From Beaufortia kweichowensis (lineage: Eukaryota > Chordata > Actinopteri > Cypriniformes > Gastromyzontidae), in the NCBI GenBank assembly GCA_019155185.1, contig CM032797.1, forward strand, positions 12,200,881-12,264,880: 64,000 bases of DNA, given 5' to 3'. Shown here in pieces: positions 1-11,371 of this stretch (positions are counted from its first letter, which is position 1; every line of letters starts with the position of its first letter). The notes under the pieces are model-generated. The model saw only the letters and a list, made by a program, of their open reading frames with translations, ran no database searches and was not told the origin of the DNA. The position numbers and the translations under genes are program-made.

Positions 1-1115
1 AACGAACCAAATATGACCGGACCCTTGGCTCTGAATAGATGAAGCAGCGCACAGATAACTGAGGAGATCTTCACGTGAAGATCCTCACATTCTGGACTGG
101 CTGCGATTCGCAAGAGCCGGTTGATGATCCATTTACTGAAATCTGTGGCGTGAAAGAAGAAGGAGAAAGTAAACAAATCATAGCTGATTATATATAAGCA
201 GGAGAACTGATGGATAAAGTTAAAGTTCAGTCACATTAGGGTTACCTGTGCACCTGTTCTCTGTGTTTTTAAAGTGATCTGAAAGACATGCTGGGTTTAT
301 GAACATCAGCGAAGAGGATTTAATGATGTGCTGCACGAAGTCCAGCAGCATTACACATGCAGGCTCAGTACTGGTCTTCTTACACAACTCCAGAGCAACT
401 GAAATGTCAGAAAACTGTACTGTAAAACTATATTATCTGAATGTAGACAAAATGTTAACAAAAAAAAGATCTTAATAATGAATTTAATATTTAGAAAATG
501 TTCCTTTCGTTCTAGACCACTTATTTTTTGTGTTACATTTTGTACTACATCATAAAAGAATCCAGAATTAAAGCACTTTGAACAGTGGCCTCCCATACGA
601 AACCTAACCATGGTTTTATTATAGTCAACAATGTAATATAACCATAATATTACAAAAAATCAACTATGGTTAAAGTATGGCTACTCAAGCAAAGACATGG
701 TTTATTTGTGTTAACTATACTTTAACTACAGAAACCATTTGGTTTGTTTTATTTGTAATAAACCCATGGTTAATTTCTCTAAGGGACAGTCATTTATGTT
801 TCACTGTAATTTACTTAAACTGTATTGTACTTAACGTGGTAACACACATGTAAGCAGTGACACAACTAAAAGCAAGCTGCAACCTTACCGACGTCAACAT
901 CTGTCAGTATTCTGTCAATAAACTGACACAGTATCTGACGGGGTTTCTGAACAGCCTGGTCGTACTCAGCCGAACTAGCACTGGAATAGAGAGGATAGGT
1001 TTATTTCTCAATGTTCTAGTAATATTATTTACAAAAAAAACGAGACAAACTGATGTTACCTGGCTAGTTCTTGCAGCGCAGGAATCATTGCTGACATCTC
1101 TAGTCCTTGCTCCAT
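1..1115 (-). CDS. atr: ATR checkpoint kinase, N-terminal exons (partial, runs off left edge)
   Basis: Four minus-strand coding exons give the N-terminus of ATR, the PI3K-like kinase that signals replication stress and single-stranded DNA in the nucleus. Exons are 1060-1115 (ATG at 1115), 889-980, 246-398 and 1-142 (open at the edge). All have GT-AG borders and the phases join cleanly (2, 1, 1). The peptide starts MEQGLEMSAMIPALQELA and continues through QKPRQILCQFIDRILTDVD, VMLLDFVQHIIKSS and FSKWIINRLLRIAASPEC, matching the start of vertebrate ATR almost position by position. This N-terminal HEAT-repeat region is where ATRIP binds. The kinase domain lies outside the window. The gene is head-to-head with the FEN1-like gene starting at 1631. 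Confidence 0.92.
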
Positions 1116-1630
1116 TTTAACTAAGCAAACAAGGACTTGTTACGTAAAGTAAAAAATGTTAGGGCAGACTTGGCCTGATAAAACATTCAGTCAAATAAGA
1201 TTCAGCGCATCATCTTCTTTCACATGTTCCTCACTTTCAAAACTCTTTTCGCTCTTTCAGGAACTCATGTACGGTAAGCGACGTAGGACAATGTCGGTGC
1301 TGCGCAGCCCGATCGGCGTATGAGATCAAAGTATCGCGATACTGAGTCAAGTATCCACTGTCGAATCGCTCTCGCGGTACTTTTATCTCACCAGCTGATC
1401 GGTCTGCGCAGCGCTGCATGAAGTCGAACATATTTTTTGCATTTGCGAAACGAGAGTTGTTTGGTGTGCAGTCGCGGTGACCTATCAGCGGGCTGCAAAT
1501 GCATGTTACTATGGCAATCCCCCCCCCCATTACCAGAATGTGGCAATGCGGAAATGAGGCTGTGTGATGAATGACAACAACAGCAACAACGTCCCTACAA
1601 TCACGATCTACAGTTAAAATCATCTTTATA
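1116..1630. promoter_or_regulatory. Shared divergent promoter region, atr / FEN1-like gene
   Basis: The 515 bases between the two opposing start codons must hold the 5' UTRs and promoters of both genes. The stretch is richer in CpG than its surroundings, mainly 1270-1500, and contains the inverted-repeat element at 1300-1411. I see no clear TATA box. Bidirectional use is inferred from geometry only. Confidence 0.6.
1300..1430. repeat. GC-rich inverted-repeat element, copy A
   Basis: Bases 1300-1338 and 1373-1411 are inverted copies of each other: 39-base arms, about 32 of 39 positions matching by eye, both ending in CTGCGCAG. The segment from 1332 to 1430 also matches 51355-51440 upstream of gk5, sharing AGTATCGCGA, CTCGCGGTACTTT and a tail like GCTGCRTGAAGTC. 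It is therefore a dispersed element. I do not recognise the family. Confidence 0.7.
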
Positions 1631-4548
1631 ATGGGCATCTTAAAGTTGGCAGATTTAATTCGCGTTGATGCCCCAACGTCTGTGAAGAGTAAAGAGATCG
1701 GCGATTATTCTGGTAAGATCAATGTGTTCATGTTAACTAAAATAAGTTAAGCAAAGTTAGACGGTAACAAGCGTAAAATCATTTCGACATTTATTTTTAT
1801 CTGTCCAGGGAAGATTGTTGCACTGGATACATCTATTGTTGTGAATCAGTTTCGCTCCGCTGTTCCCCATCTGAAGCAAAGGTGAAATTAACAAACATGA
1901 TTCACACTTGATTTAGGATTAAATGAAAAATAACTTGGTTTTCTCATTTGTTCTAGCGTTCTTGCAGGCTTATTTTACCGCACTTTAACTTTCTTGGAAC
2001 ATGACATAAAGCCCGTCTTTGTCTTTGATGGCAGACCACCTTCACAAAAGCAAGCTGTGGTGAGATGTTTATTAGCAAACTTGTTAACGCTTAATGCATG
2101 ATGGAGTTCTTAATCATAACTAAAAAGTGGCACATTGTCTTATGCAGAGGTTGATTTGTGTCTTTAGCTGAAAAAAAGAGCTCAAAGCACCGGGTGGACC
2201 AGCCCACAGAACCCAAACACAGGTGTGTGGACTTGCACCAGAATAATAGTGCAAAAATATTTACTTTGTTGTAAGTTATTTTGCTGAGAAAGAAACTGCT
2301 CATTTTGTATTTTAATTATTTTTGTGAGAAATCAAAAATATTTTAATATTCCAAGTTCAACAATTTAACATGCTTTTCAGTGTCTCAACTTACACAAAAC
2401 TGTTTACGTCTTCTGCAGCTCATGGGGGTCCCATGCATCAAGGTATTTATTTTCCTTGTCTTATTTATTCCTGTGTAACTCTCATCTGTGGTGTTATTTA
2501 TTATTGTGTTACTTCATCTAAGGTTGACTTTTTTATTTCTCTAAATGTCAGGCTCCAGGTGAAGCAGAAGCACTATGTGCTTATCTGGTTAAAAGTGGCA
2601 CAGTTAATGCTGTGGCCTCAGAGGACATGGACACACTGGCATTTGGAGGGACGGTTCTTCTTCGTCAGCTCAATGCAAAGAGAGACAGGTGAGATGCACA
2701 GTGTAGGAATATTTTTTTAGTTGAACTTTTAGAGTCTGATTATAGATTTTAATCACAAAAACCTTTACGTGGAAATGCCAGTTACTGTGTAGTAATTAAA
2801 GTGAATGCTGTGATGTGACATAGGGACACATGTAATGATAGTCTGATATATTGCTCTGGCAATATAATTGAATTGGCAACCTTGTTTTCTTAATATCGGC
2901 ATCAGCCATTAAAAAAACATATCAGTCGATCACTAGACACTTGATTCTTTGATCTAACAATGACTTAAATACAAAATATTGTACATATCATTGATATTTC
3001 CTTGTATTTATTATACAGTGAGGTCACTGAATACTCCTTTCCAAAGCTCTTGGAAGCTTTACAGCTGACACATGAAGAGGTAAAAAATTGAGTGTTTTTT
3101 TCTGATAATTTAGCATAACTGCCTGAACCCGATGCTAATGGACTGACTCAAATGCCTCGGTAATTAGAATGCAGTTCCCCAACACAGCCATACACATATT
3201 TTGAACAGGAAAACCTTTTATTAAGCAATGCTTTTAAACATGTGTTAGACACTGTGTGAAAGGATTTTTAAAAATATTTGTGTTGCTTTATTCTCCTTAT
3301 CTTTCTTCCAGTTTGTTGACCTGTGTATCTTACTGGGCTGTGACTACTGTGATAAGATTAGAGGCCTCGGACCGAGCCGTGCACTGAAGCTTATTAAACA
3401 GCATCATACGATAGAGGGTGTGATGAAACATGTCAACAAAAAGGTGTCTATATAGAAGAATTCTTACAAACTAAATGTTATGCATGAGGATCAAGCACAG
3501 ACCCCAGTCAGACAGCATTATTTAACAGCCAGAAATGATTGACTTACCTTCATTTACTCACCCACTTGTCAGGGTGTATATTATGCATATTATTGTCTTT
3601 CTTCTGTGCAACACAAGAGGACATTCTTTGCAAAATGTTCAGATACCTTTACAGCGAGCAAAAATAAACACCACAGTCCAAAAGGCTCATCTTCTGAAGC
3701 CATACTGTACTGTACCATTTACGTGAGAATCTAATAAAAACTGATGTGTTTTAATAACTACAAATCTTTACCACCTGAGAAAAATCAAAAACTGGCATGT
3801 CATTTATAAGATTTAGGTGGTACGTAAATGATGAGAGAATGTAATTTTATATTGACCCTTTAACATCACACAAACATAGCATTCTCGCTCATAGTGGCTT
3901 GATGTCCAGTCCTTAAACATCTTTTCCTTCTTACAGACACACCCAATCCCTCCAAACTGGCAGTACAAAGCTGCCCGTAAGCTGTTTTTTGAAACCCCAC
4001 AAATTGACACCCCTAAACTAGCTTGGAGTGAGCCTAATGAAGAGGAATTGGTTCAGTTCCTATGCAAAGAGAAACCTTTAAAGTAAGTCTTTGTATTTTG
4101 GTGTTGAATCTTTTTGTGTTTAAGTGCAAAATAAGTGTGAGTCAAATGTACTTTTTCTCTTTTGTTCTATCATATAATTATATGGCCTTATTCACTATTT
4201 TAAGGGAAGAAAAAGTTAGAGGACGTATTATGAAGTTTCGTGAGTCACAAAAGAAGCGAAGGAAACAAAGGGAATCGGAGGAAAAAAGTGGAAGTAGACA
4301 ATCACGACTTGAAGATTATTTCCGAGCAACACGAAAGAGAAAGGTATATTGATTGAGAAATGTAAACGTATGGCTTATTTACTTAACAATCATATTTCTG
4401 GTATCTCAATTGAATAACAATAAAAAGTTGATCACAATAAACACAAAAGATGAACACAAAAAACAGTCTTATTTCTGCTTTTCTAATTCAGGCTGAGTCT
4501 GCAGTTGTGGGAGGATCCAGAAGTAAAAAACAATCAAAGATTAAATAA
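1631..4548 (+). CDS. FEN1-like flap endonuclease paralog
   Basis: A structure-specific 5' nuclease of the FEN1/XPG family, 348 residues in 11 exons (1631-1712, 1809-1881, 1957-2059, 2168-2222, 2381-2442, 2552-2688, 3019-3079, 3312-3443, 3937-4082, 4205-4343, 4492-4548), with phases consistent throughout. It begins MGILKLADLI. Equivalents of all seven human FEN1 active-site acids are present: D34, D76, E129, E131, D150, D152 and D202 (in LLGCDYCDKIRGLGP). A PCNA-binding PIP box, QSRLEDYF, lies at residues 316-323, with a basic tail after it. Between D76 and E129 it is about 19 residues shorter than FEN1, so the helical arch is reduced. True FEN1 is about 380 residues and more similar across species, so this is a paralog. 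I recall fish databases listing a 'probable flap endonuclease 1 homolog' of this size. Likely role: flap or gap cleavage in DNA repair (inferred). Confidence 0.92.
2865..2945. repeat. Possible DNA-transposon fragment in intron 6 of the FEN1-like gene
   Basis: The phrases AATATCGGCATCAGCC and ATATCAGTCGAT resemble decayed transposon sequence common in fish genomes. Ends and family cannot be defined by eye. Confidence 0.3.
3540..3650 (-). repeat. Decayed copy of a cyprinid hairpin DNA element
   Basis: Inside intron 8 of the FEN1-like gene, the order of phrases TCATTTACTCACCCA, GTCTTTCTTCTGTGCAACACAAG follows one arm of a very common carp-family non-autonomous element, which is also seen at 6036-6252 in the opposite orientation. 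It is heavily diverged. Confidence 0.5.
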
Positions 4549-5415
4549 GACTGTTTCTCTAGGATCTTGGAAATTAAAGTATCGCAAGAACCATCACATG
4601 GACACAGAGATCCATTTGACATGTTTTGGATGCTTTACTAAATACTTTAGTTTGTTCATATGGCAAAATAATGTAAAACCAGTGCCAAGAGAAGATGTTT
4701 TAAAGTTTTTGTATCATGTTTTAAAAAAGCTTTTATGTCTGGGAACCTGTGTTTAATTACAGTAAACCCCCATTTTATTGCTAAACCGAGACTGTACCTT
4801 GTTTTTCTTAATATATCAAACCAAACAGTGACACATGTAAGTACATTATACAATACCAGTGTATGTAAAATCTACATAATGTAAAGAACATTATATGAAA
4901 ATAATCTTGGTACCTTGAATATTGACTAGTAAGACAAAGATTAAAATCATAGTGAAATTAATGATTGAAATCAAATTTTGATGCTTGTTATCTCATAATT
5001 AGGTTAGCCTGGCTTTCACAGATGGTCACATGTGGCTCGTCTTTATTGCAGTTCTGTATCTTACTGTCACACTTCTGTCATATTTGTAATTGGGAATATG
5101 GTAATCACTTAGTACCACTGTATAACCATGAGATAAAATCGCCCACAATACTTTTTGTAAGGAATCTTGTTTACAATTAGAGGTTGAATCGTGTTCTTGC
5201 ATCCTCATCATCTCCGGTGCAGTAGGTGGCAGTATTGCTATGTGTAATCCGTAGCGCCGTATATCAAATCCCGTGAAGAAGAACCTCGTATATGGTTATT
5301 CCTGGCAGTCCTATGTGGACCGATTTTCCAGCGCTGCCGGGCGTGTTGATGCACTAGATTAACCCATAATTTACAGCTTTACCTGCCCAGCAGCCGACAG
5401 CTTTATTATTTAGCG
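4549..5415. other. Intergenic: FEN1-like 3' UTR and agfg1 promoter
   Basis: The first part is AT-rich 3' flank without a convincing AATAAA. From about 5230 to 5415 the composition becomes CpG-richer and holds the agfg1 promoter and 5' UTR. No further gene is seen. Confidence 0.6.
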
Positions 5416-8400
5416 ATGGCGGCGAGTGCCAAACGAAAACAGGAGGAAAAACACCTGAAGATGCTTCGGGAGATGACCAGCCTGCCTCCCAATAGAAAAT
5501 GCTTTGATTGCGATCAGCGCGGGCCGACCTACGCCAACATGACAGTGGGCTCGTTTGTCTGTACCACCTGTTCCGGCATACTGTAAGTTTATTACCAAAA
5601 GCCAATCTTTTTCAGGCAGATGGTAGGAGGACTTGTTGTTTTTCATTCTGTATCAGGATTCTGTATGGGCAGACGCATAATAACCCCTCCCATCTGCGAG
5701 ATCATCTGCAGGATCTGTCCCAGTTGCTTCTTTTACAGATTCACAACATCAGTTTTTATGAAGATATCACGAGATTCAGGAGCAGAATAGACCGACCCCA
5801 TGCTCGTATTAAAATAATATCGTGTGGAATTGGTGCGTTTTGCAATGCTGTTAAATATTGTTTATACCAAGTGTGTGTTCATAAAGTACTTTTATCAACG
5901 TGTGACACACCCATGTACAAATATTACAGATGCTTATGCATACAAAGAATATGCAAAATAATGCAATGTTGAGTGATCAGTAAAGCTCACATACTTCCCA
6001 GAGTTTACTATTGGTTATGTTATGATGATGCCTTAATGGTATAGTATGACTTCTTCTTTGAAACACAAAAGAAACTATTTAGAGAAATATGCAGTGGAAG
6101 TCAATGGTGGCCAGTGTTGTTTGGTTGCAAACGTTTTTCAAAGAACCTTATTCTGCAGAATAAAGAAAGTCATACAGGTTTGGAATGACATGATGAATGA
6201 CGATGAGTAAATGGTGAATGAATTTTCATTTTGGGGTGAATTGTCCCTTTAATCATCCTTACTTTGACTTATCTAATAACACTGCTTCTTATCTTTTAGT
6301 AATAATTGTCTTGTTTAATGTCATTTCTTTGTATTACAGACGGGGACTCAATCCTCCACACAGAGTGAAGTCAATCTCTATGACAACTTTTACTCAACAA
6401 GAAATCGAGTTCTTACAAAAACACAGCAATGAGGTACTACACGCTTTAACCTGAAGGGTATGTAAAGATAAATGAGCATATGCAGGTTTAAGTAGTCTCT
6501 GTTATGTGCTCAGGTTTGCAAACATATCTGGCTTGGCCTGTTTGATGAGAAGAGTTCTGTGGTCCCAGATTTCCGTGAACCTCAGAAAGTCAAAGAGTTT
6601 CTTCAGGAGAAATATGAGAAGAAACGATGGTGAGGAGTTTCTGGTTTGATACACACACCCTTACTGCAATGTGTTTTCTGTGTGTGCTTGTAACATGTTT
6701 TGCTTCGTATTGATCTATAGAACAAATGTTAAAATTAACTGAATGTTTTTGAGATCATGTGGTTCTATGATTTTATTTTTATTCTAAAGCTATTATTATA
6801 ATGTATTCCTGAAAGAGAGTTTGTTAATTCAAGCCATGGTTTTCCTCATGAATTTGTAATAGGTTTTAGAGCATCAGGTTTCAATGTAGAAGTAAATAAA
6901 GGGCTGTGGTAACATTATACTTGTTGTTTTATAACACAAGTTACTCACATATTTCAAACATACATTTTGTGTGTTCAAAACAAAAAAAGTCAGAAGCAAT
7001 TTGCTACAAAAGGATTGCAGTAATTGTTTGATAACACTTCATTTATCAACAACATAAACTCAAGTAGTGGTAAATATTCATACTAACCCATGTATTTATA
7101 AAGTGATAGGAATAAATAATAGATTAAAAAATGAAACATGTTAAGTAGACAAATGTTGAAGTTTAGCCACTTGTTTGCAGTTAATGTTAACCATAGACAT
7201 ATTTTCTCAATAAAATACAATATTCTAAAAACCCATTAGAAATTCTAAAGGGAGCCCATGGAAAATTAGCTGTCCAGGCTGGCCTACAAATTGACATAAT
7301 GACAAAACAGCTTGTTACTGTCATTTTTAGGTATGTTCCCCCAGAACAGGCCAAGGTGATAGCTTGTGTTCAGGCCTCAATATCTGGTTCATCTGCTAGC
7401 AGTACCAGTAGCACCCCTGAGGTTCTTCCGCAGCCTCTTAAAACCCTTCATCTTAACAAGACTCCATCTAACCAGGTAACTATGAAGGATCTTCTGCCTT
7501 TGGTTATTCATTCAACAATTTGTAAAAAAAAAGTTGTCTTGTCTTTGGATCTGAATTGGCATCTTTGACATTATGCATCTAATTGTTTTGTTTTTCTGAT
7601 GATGATCTGCCTCAGTCCCCTGTGACCAGTCGTGTTCTGGCCCAGTCTGCAGGCCACGACAAGAAGTTTGATCTTCTGTCTGACTTGGGTGGAGATATTT
7701 TTGCTGCCCCTCAAGCTCAAACTGCCAGTTCTTCAAACTTTGCTAATTTTGCACATTTTAACAGGCCCTCAGGTAAGTTCAGAAAAATACTAATGGGTCA
7801 TTGACAGATAACTTAAATGCAAAGTTAAAAGGTGAAGTCAACATAAAATCAAAATAGATCCGCTGACATCTTACTGCATGATTCATATTAACTGCACTTC
7901 TGCATGACCTCTGAGCTCTGTGTGTGTTGTGCTGTCAATCTTACCATGTGTAAATACCATTTCAATCACTCACTTTTATTTTGCTCATCAATCTTTTTCA
8001 TTAATGAACTTTGTTTACCCTGTGCCATCGGTAGCACAAAATAATTCCAGCACAGACTTTGCCAACTTTGATTCCTTTGGAAACACCAGTGTACCTTCAC
8101 ATATTGGCACATCACCCCCCTCAAAGCCATCCCACACAGGTACCACGCCCTACCCAAAAGGCCATCCATTGTGTGTTTCATCACACTCATATTCTCACTT
8201 CCTGCTTTGGTTGTTGTAGAATGCTTTTGATAATGCATTAATGAAGAAAAACGTGTATGAAGTTGGATGTAATTGTGAATGCATTGTGGATCCAGGAGGA
8301 GGCATGTCAGTTCCTTCACTGCCTAATATGGCTCCTGCCCCACATCAAAGCGCATTATCAAGAGAGGACCGTTACGCTGCCCTGGCTGAGCTTGACAGTG

Positions 8401-9751
8401 CTCTCAGTTACTCAACTTCAAGCGGAGCTCCAGGTCCACAAGGGTGAGGAATCACTTTATTCCAAGAATTGAAGAGATCTTCTTGCCTTAAAACTTACTC
8501 TTTTTGTATTGATCTTTTTGTCTGTGCTTGCATGTAGAAATGTGTTTGGAGGTGTGCCAGGACCAGCTGCACCGGCAAATCAGCCAGGACTACCCAACAT
8601 GCAACAGGGTTTTGCAGGTAGACTAACACCAAAAGAATTTTTCCTTTAGTTTTACATCTTTCAAATGGACTCATCACGTTGTGTGCATCTGTGCAGCTGC
8701 TTCTTCCACAAACCCATTTGTAGCCGCTGGGATGGTTCAGGAGCAGATTTCTACAAATCCATTTCAGACCAACGGAAGAGCATCTGCCGCAGGTAAAACG
8801 TAGCCTTGGTCAGATGTGCATGCTCGTTGTGTGTCTGTCCATTTAAGGAATGAGCAGATGAAACATGCTACTCCTACTTTGGTCTCCCTTTATTTACACT
8901 AGCCTCTTTTGGCACTGGCTCCATGAGCATGCCAGCTGGCTTTGGGAACTCGACCAGTTACTGCCTGCCAACCAGTTTTAGTGGGACCTTCCAGCAGCAG
9001 TTCCCTGGCCAAGGTCCCTTTCCCCCACCTGCAGCCTACCAGCAACAGCCCAATGGTATGTGAGACTATCATTTGTGTTTTTGCCACCCAAAACCCCAAC
9101 GGCTTATGCCTTTCTTTTAGGCCTAATTTTAAGTCATGAGAAAGGCTATGTGTGGACTGTATTAAGCATCTCCTTTTGTTTTGTTTTTATGTTGCATGTG
9201 TTGGAGTAGCAGGTTCTGTGCTTTAGCCATGAAGTCAATATTTAATACTTGTTAAGTTAACAGATCAGCTGCATGCGCTTGTTTCTTTTTATGGTTGCTT
9301 TTCAGGTGGTTTTCCTACCTATGGACAGGCCAAACCTGTGGGCGCTTATGGTCAGGCGGTGCCTGGACCTGGGATCTCCAGCAACCCATTCATGGTATAT
9401 AACTATTTGCCATTAAATGAACGTAAAATGGGAGATATGTTGGCTATTAATTTTTATTGTCTTCATAGCTAAATGTATAGTTAAACTTCACTCAATTTTA
9501 TTACACAATTTTTTACACAAATTTTTAGTGAAACCTAGTTATATTTTATAATGATAAATGTCTCATTTCATCTGTATTTATGGCATTCTTACATTGATGG
9601 TTTTTTATATAAATTGTGCTGGTTTCGTATGGTCTTTAAGAACTGTTTATTTACAACACAGTGATTTATCTCCTGTCTTTTTTTTTTTCAGGGTGGAGGC
9701 CCGGCAGGACCATACCCAACAGGAGGTTCTTCCACAAACCCCTTTCTGTAA
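5416..9751 (+). CDS. agfg1: Arf-GAP domain and FG repeat-containing protein 1
   Basis: Twelve exons (5416-5582, 6340-6433, 6514-6629, 7331-7475, 7616-7772, 8035-8139, 8296-8443, 8538-8617, 8697-8792, 8903-9055, 9306-9394, 9692-9751) encode 469 residues with phases consistent. The N-terminus MAASAKRKQEEKHLKMLRE and the ArfGAP zinc finger C29-X2-C32-X16-C49-X2-C52 are nearly identical to human AGFG1 (HRB/RIP). The domain ends around EKYEKKRWYVPPEQAK. The rest is low-complexity Ser/Gly/Pro/Gln sequence with FG-type motifs and four NPF tripeptides (TNPFV, TNPFQ, SNPFM, and TNPFL at the extreme C-terminus), which bind EH domains of EPS15-type endocytic proteins. It acts in clathrin-mediated trafficking, and in mammals in acrosome formation and RNA export. 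It is shorter than the 562-residue human form, with the loss in the middle repeat region. It lies upstream of fbxo36 as in human 2q36. Confidence 0.97.
6036..6252 (+). repeat. Cyprinid non-autonomous hairpin DNA element (right part)
   Basis: In intron 1 of agfg1. The 3' half reads AAAGTCATACAGGTTTGGAATGACAT, then a GAGTAAATG box, then AATTTTCATTTTGGGGTGAA and TGTCCCTTTAA at the end. The 5' part carries inverted phrases of the same (TATGACTTCTTCTTTGAAACACAAAAGAA) around GGAAGTCAATGG. This arrangement matches a very abundant carp-family repeat. The left terminus appears truncated. Confidence 0.75.
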
Positions 9752-11371
9752 AGCGCTTTTTTACGCCACATCTCAGCTGAGTCATGCCCACATTCCGCAT
9801 CACCAATGCTCAAAAACATAATGTCTTCAAGAATCTGAACGTCTTCAGATTTCATATTCACTGCACTGGGTCTTTGACATTTCTAGAGAATGAGCTGTGA
9901 ATATGCAGATGACGGTCTTCTGTAAACCGTCTGTGTGTTCTGTTGGACAATTATTGTTGGAAACTCCACGATTGTCCTTCCTCATTTATGCCTTTGGCTC
10001 AATAAGTAATGTTTTATGCCTAGAAAGTAAGCTCCTTGTGCATATCAGCATTTATAATCCTTTTAAAAACATGTTATTTACAAAGAGTGAAACTGTGACA
10101 CAACAGCAGAACAAAATTTTGTCTAGGGATGCTCTCATTAGCTGTCCACGCAACTAAGTTTGTCCTTAGCACCTGCTCTAGAAGAATTGTTTCATTTTGT
10201 CAAGGTGGAAAAAACACATTGTAAGGAAAAAACACCACTAATTGCCTCAAGGAGGTCTGGAACACATGGTTTGGATTAAAACCTCACACCTGAGGAGGTC
10301 AGCACAAGCGGGTATGCAAATACAGCAGGTGTCTACAGCACAACAGGACTGATATAAGTGATAAAAGTGATAGAAAACACATTTTTATGATCTACCCTCG
10401 AAGTCTATAGCTGCACCTTGGAAAAAGGCAGGTCTGACCTGCGGCGTTCTTCAATAATGGATGTTGGATCACGGCAGAAGTTACCATTACAGGTATACAA
10501 GTTAATGTGTACATATATAAATATATGTGTAAAATATTAAATAATTTTTAACTACTGTGTTACATGTGTCTCTGTTTTAACGTTTTTCTTCTTTATATTG
10601 CATTCTATTTGATGAGTTTTAGTTCATTCTGCAGATGGATGATTTTGCCCATATAAGCAAATAATGGACATGCTGTAAACCAAATTAATTAGTTGTCTCA
10701 TAACCCTAATTAAGTTGTGTTTAAAAGTATGCTTTAAGTAGACACATGTAAACAATAATAGAACAGTACAAAAATGAGAACGGATTCATTATAACAACAA
10801 ACAAGATGGAACTGATGCAATTTAAAACCCGCAGGCTCAATAACACGTTTTTTAATGCTCATCAATTACTGAAAGCTCGTATTGTGTTTACATGAACAAT
10901 CATTAAGTACATTTTTCTATGTTTAAAGCACGTATCTAGCCTACCTTTAATTATCCTAAGAAGAATTGAAGCGTGTTTTGATCCTGAACAAACTAGTTTT
11001 ATATTTCCACGTAAATCCATTCTGTATTGTGTATACTTCCGATACATTGCTTTTGTGTCCACGTGTTTATTTTTCATGTTGGTGTATAGTAAGGTTCTCT
11101 AAGCCTGTAAGCAAGTTTGGGACATTGCACAGACACCAGTGGTTACTAAAGAGTGTGTGTATAATGAGTCTAACAATGTTGCAAACATGCTAGTTGCACG
11201 TTAACACACATCATGGTTTAATAAAGACTAAAAGCACGCAAACGATCAAGTCATTCGCACAGGGTTTCAGACCGTGAACCTTAAAAGCGATGGTGTGTTT
11301 GAAATCACGTTCCTATCTGTCTATCTCCAGAGAATACTGTTGTCATGGATACCTGTCAAACGAGTCCGGTT
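9752..11371. other. Intergenic: agfg1 3' UTR and fbxo36 upstream region
   Basis: No coding exon is seen. An AATAAA at 11220-11225 is far from the agfg1 stop and close to fbxo36, so its owner is uncertain. Just upstream of fbxo36 an in-frame ATG at 11345 precedes the chosen start. Confidence 0.5.

Noticed and set aside
1237..1638. 133-residue minus-strand open frame between atr and the FEN1-like gene
   Set aside because: It lies over the shared promoter and the inverted-repeat element, overlaps the FEN1-like start and resembles no protein I know. Chance frame in CpG-rich DNA.
10862..11193. Overlapping open frames on both strands upstream of fbxo36
   Set aside because: Low-complexity composition, no recognisable motif and no splice context.
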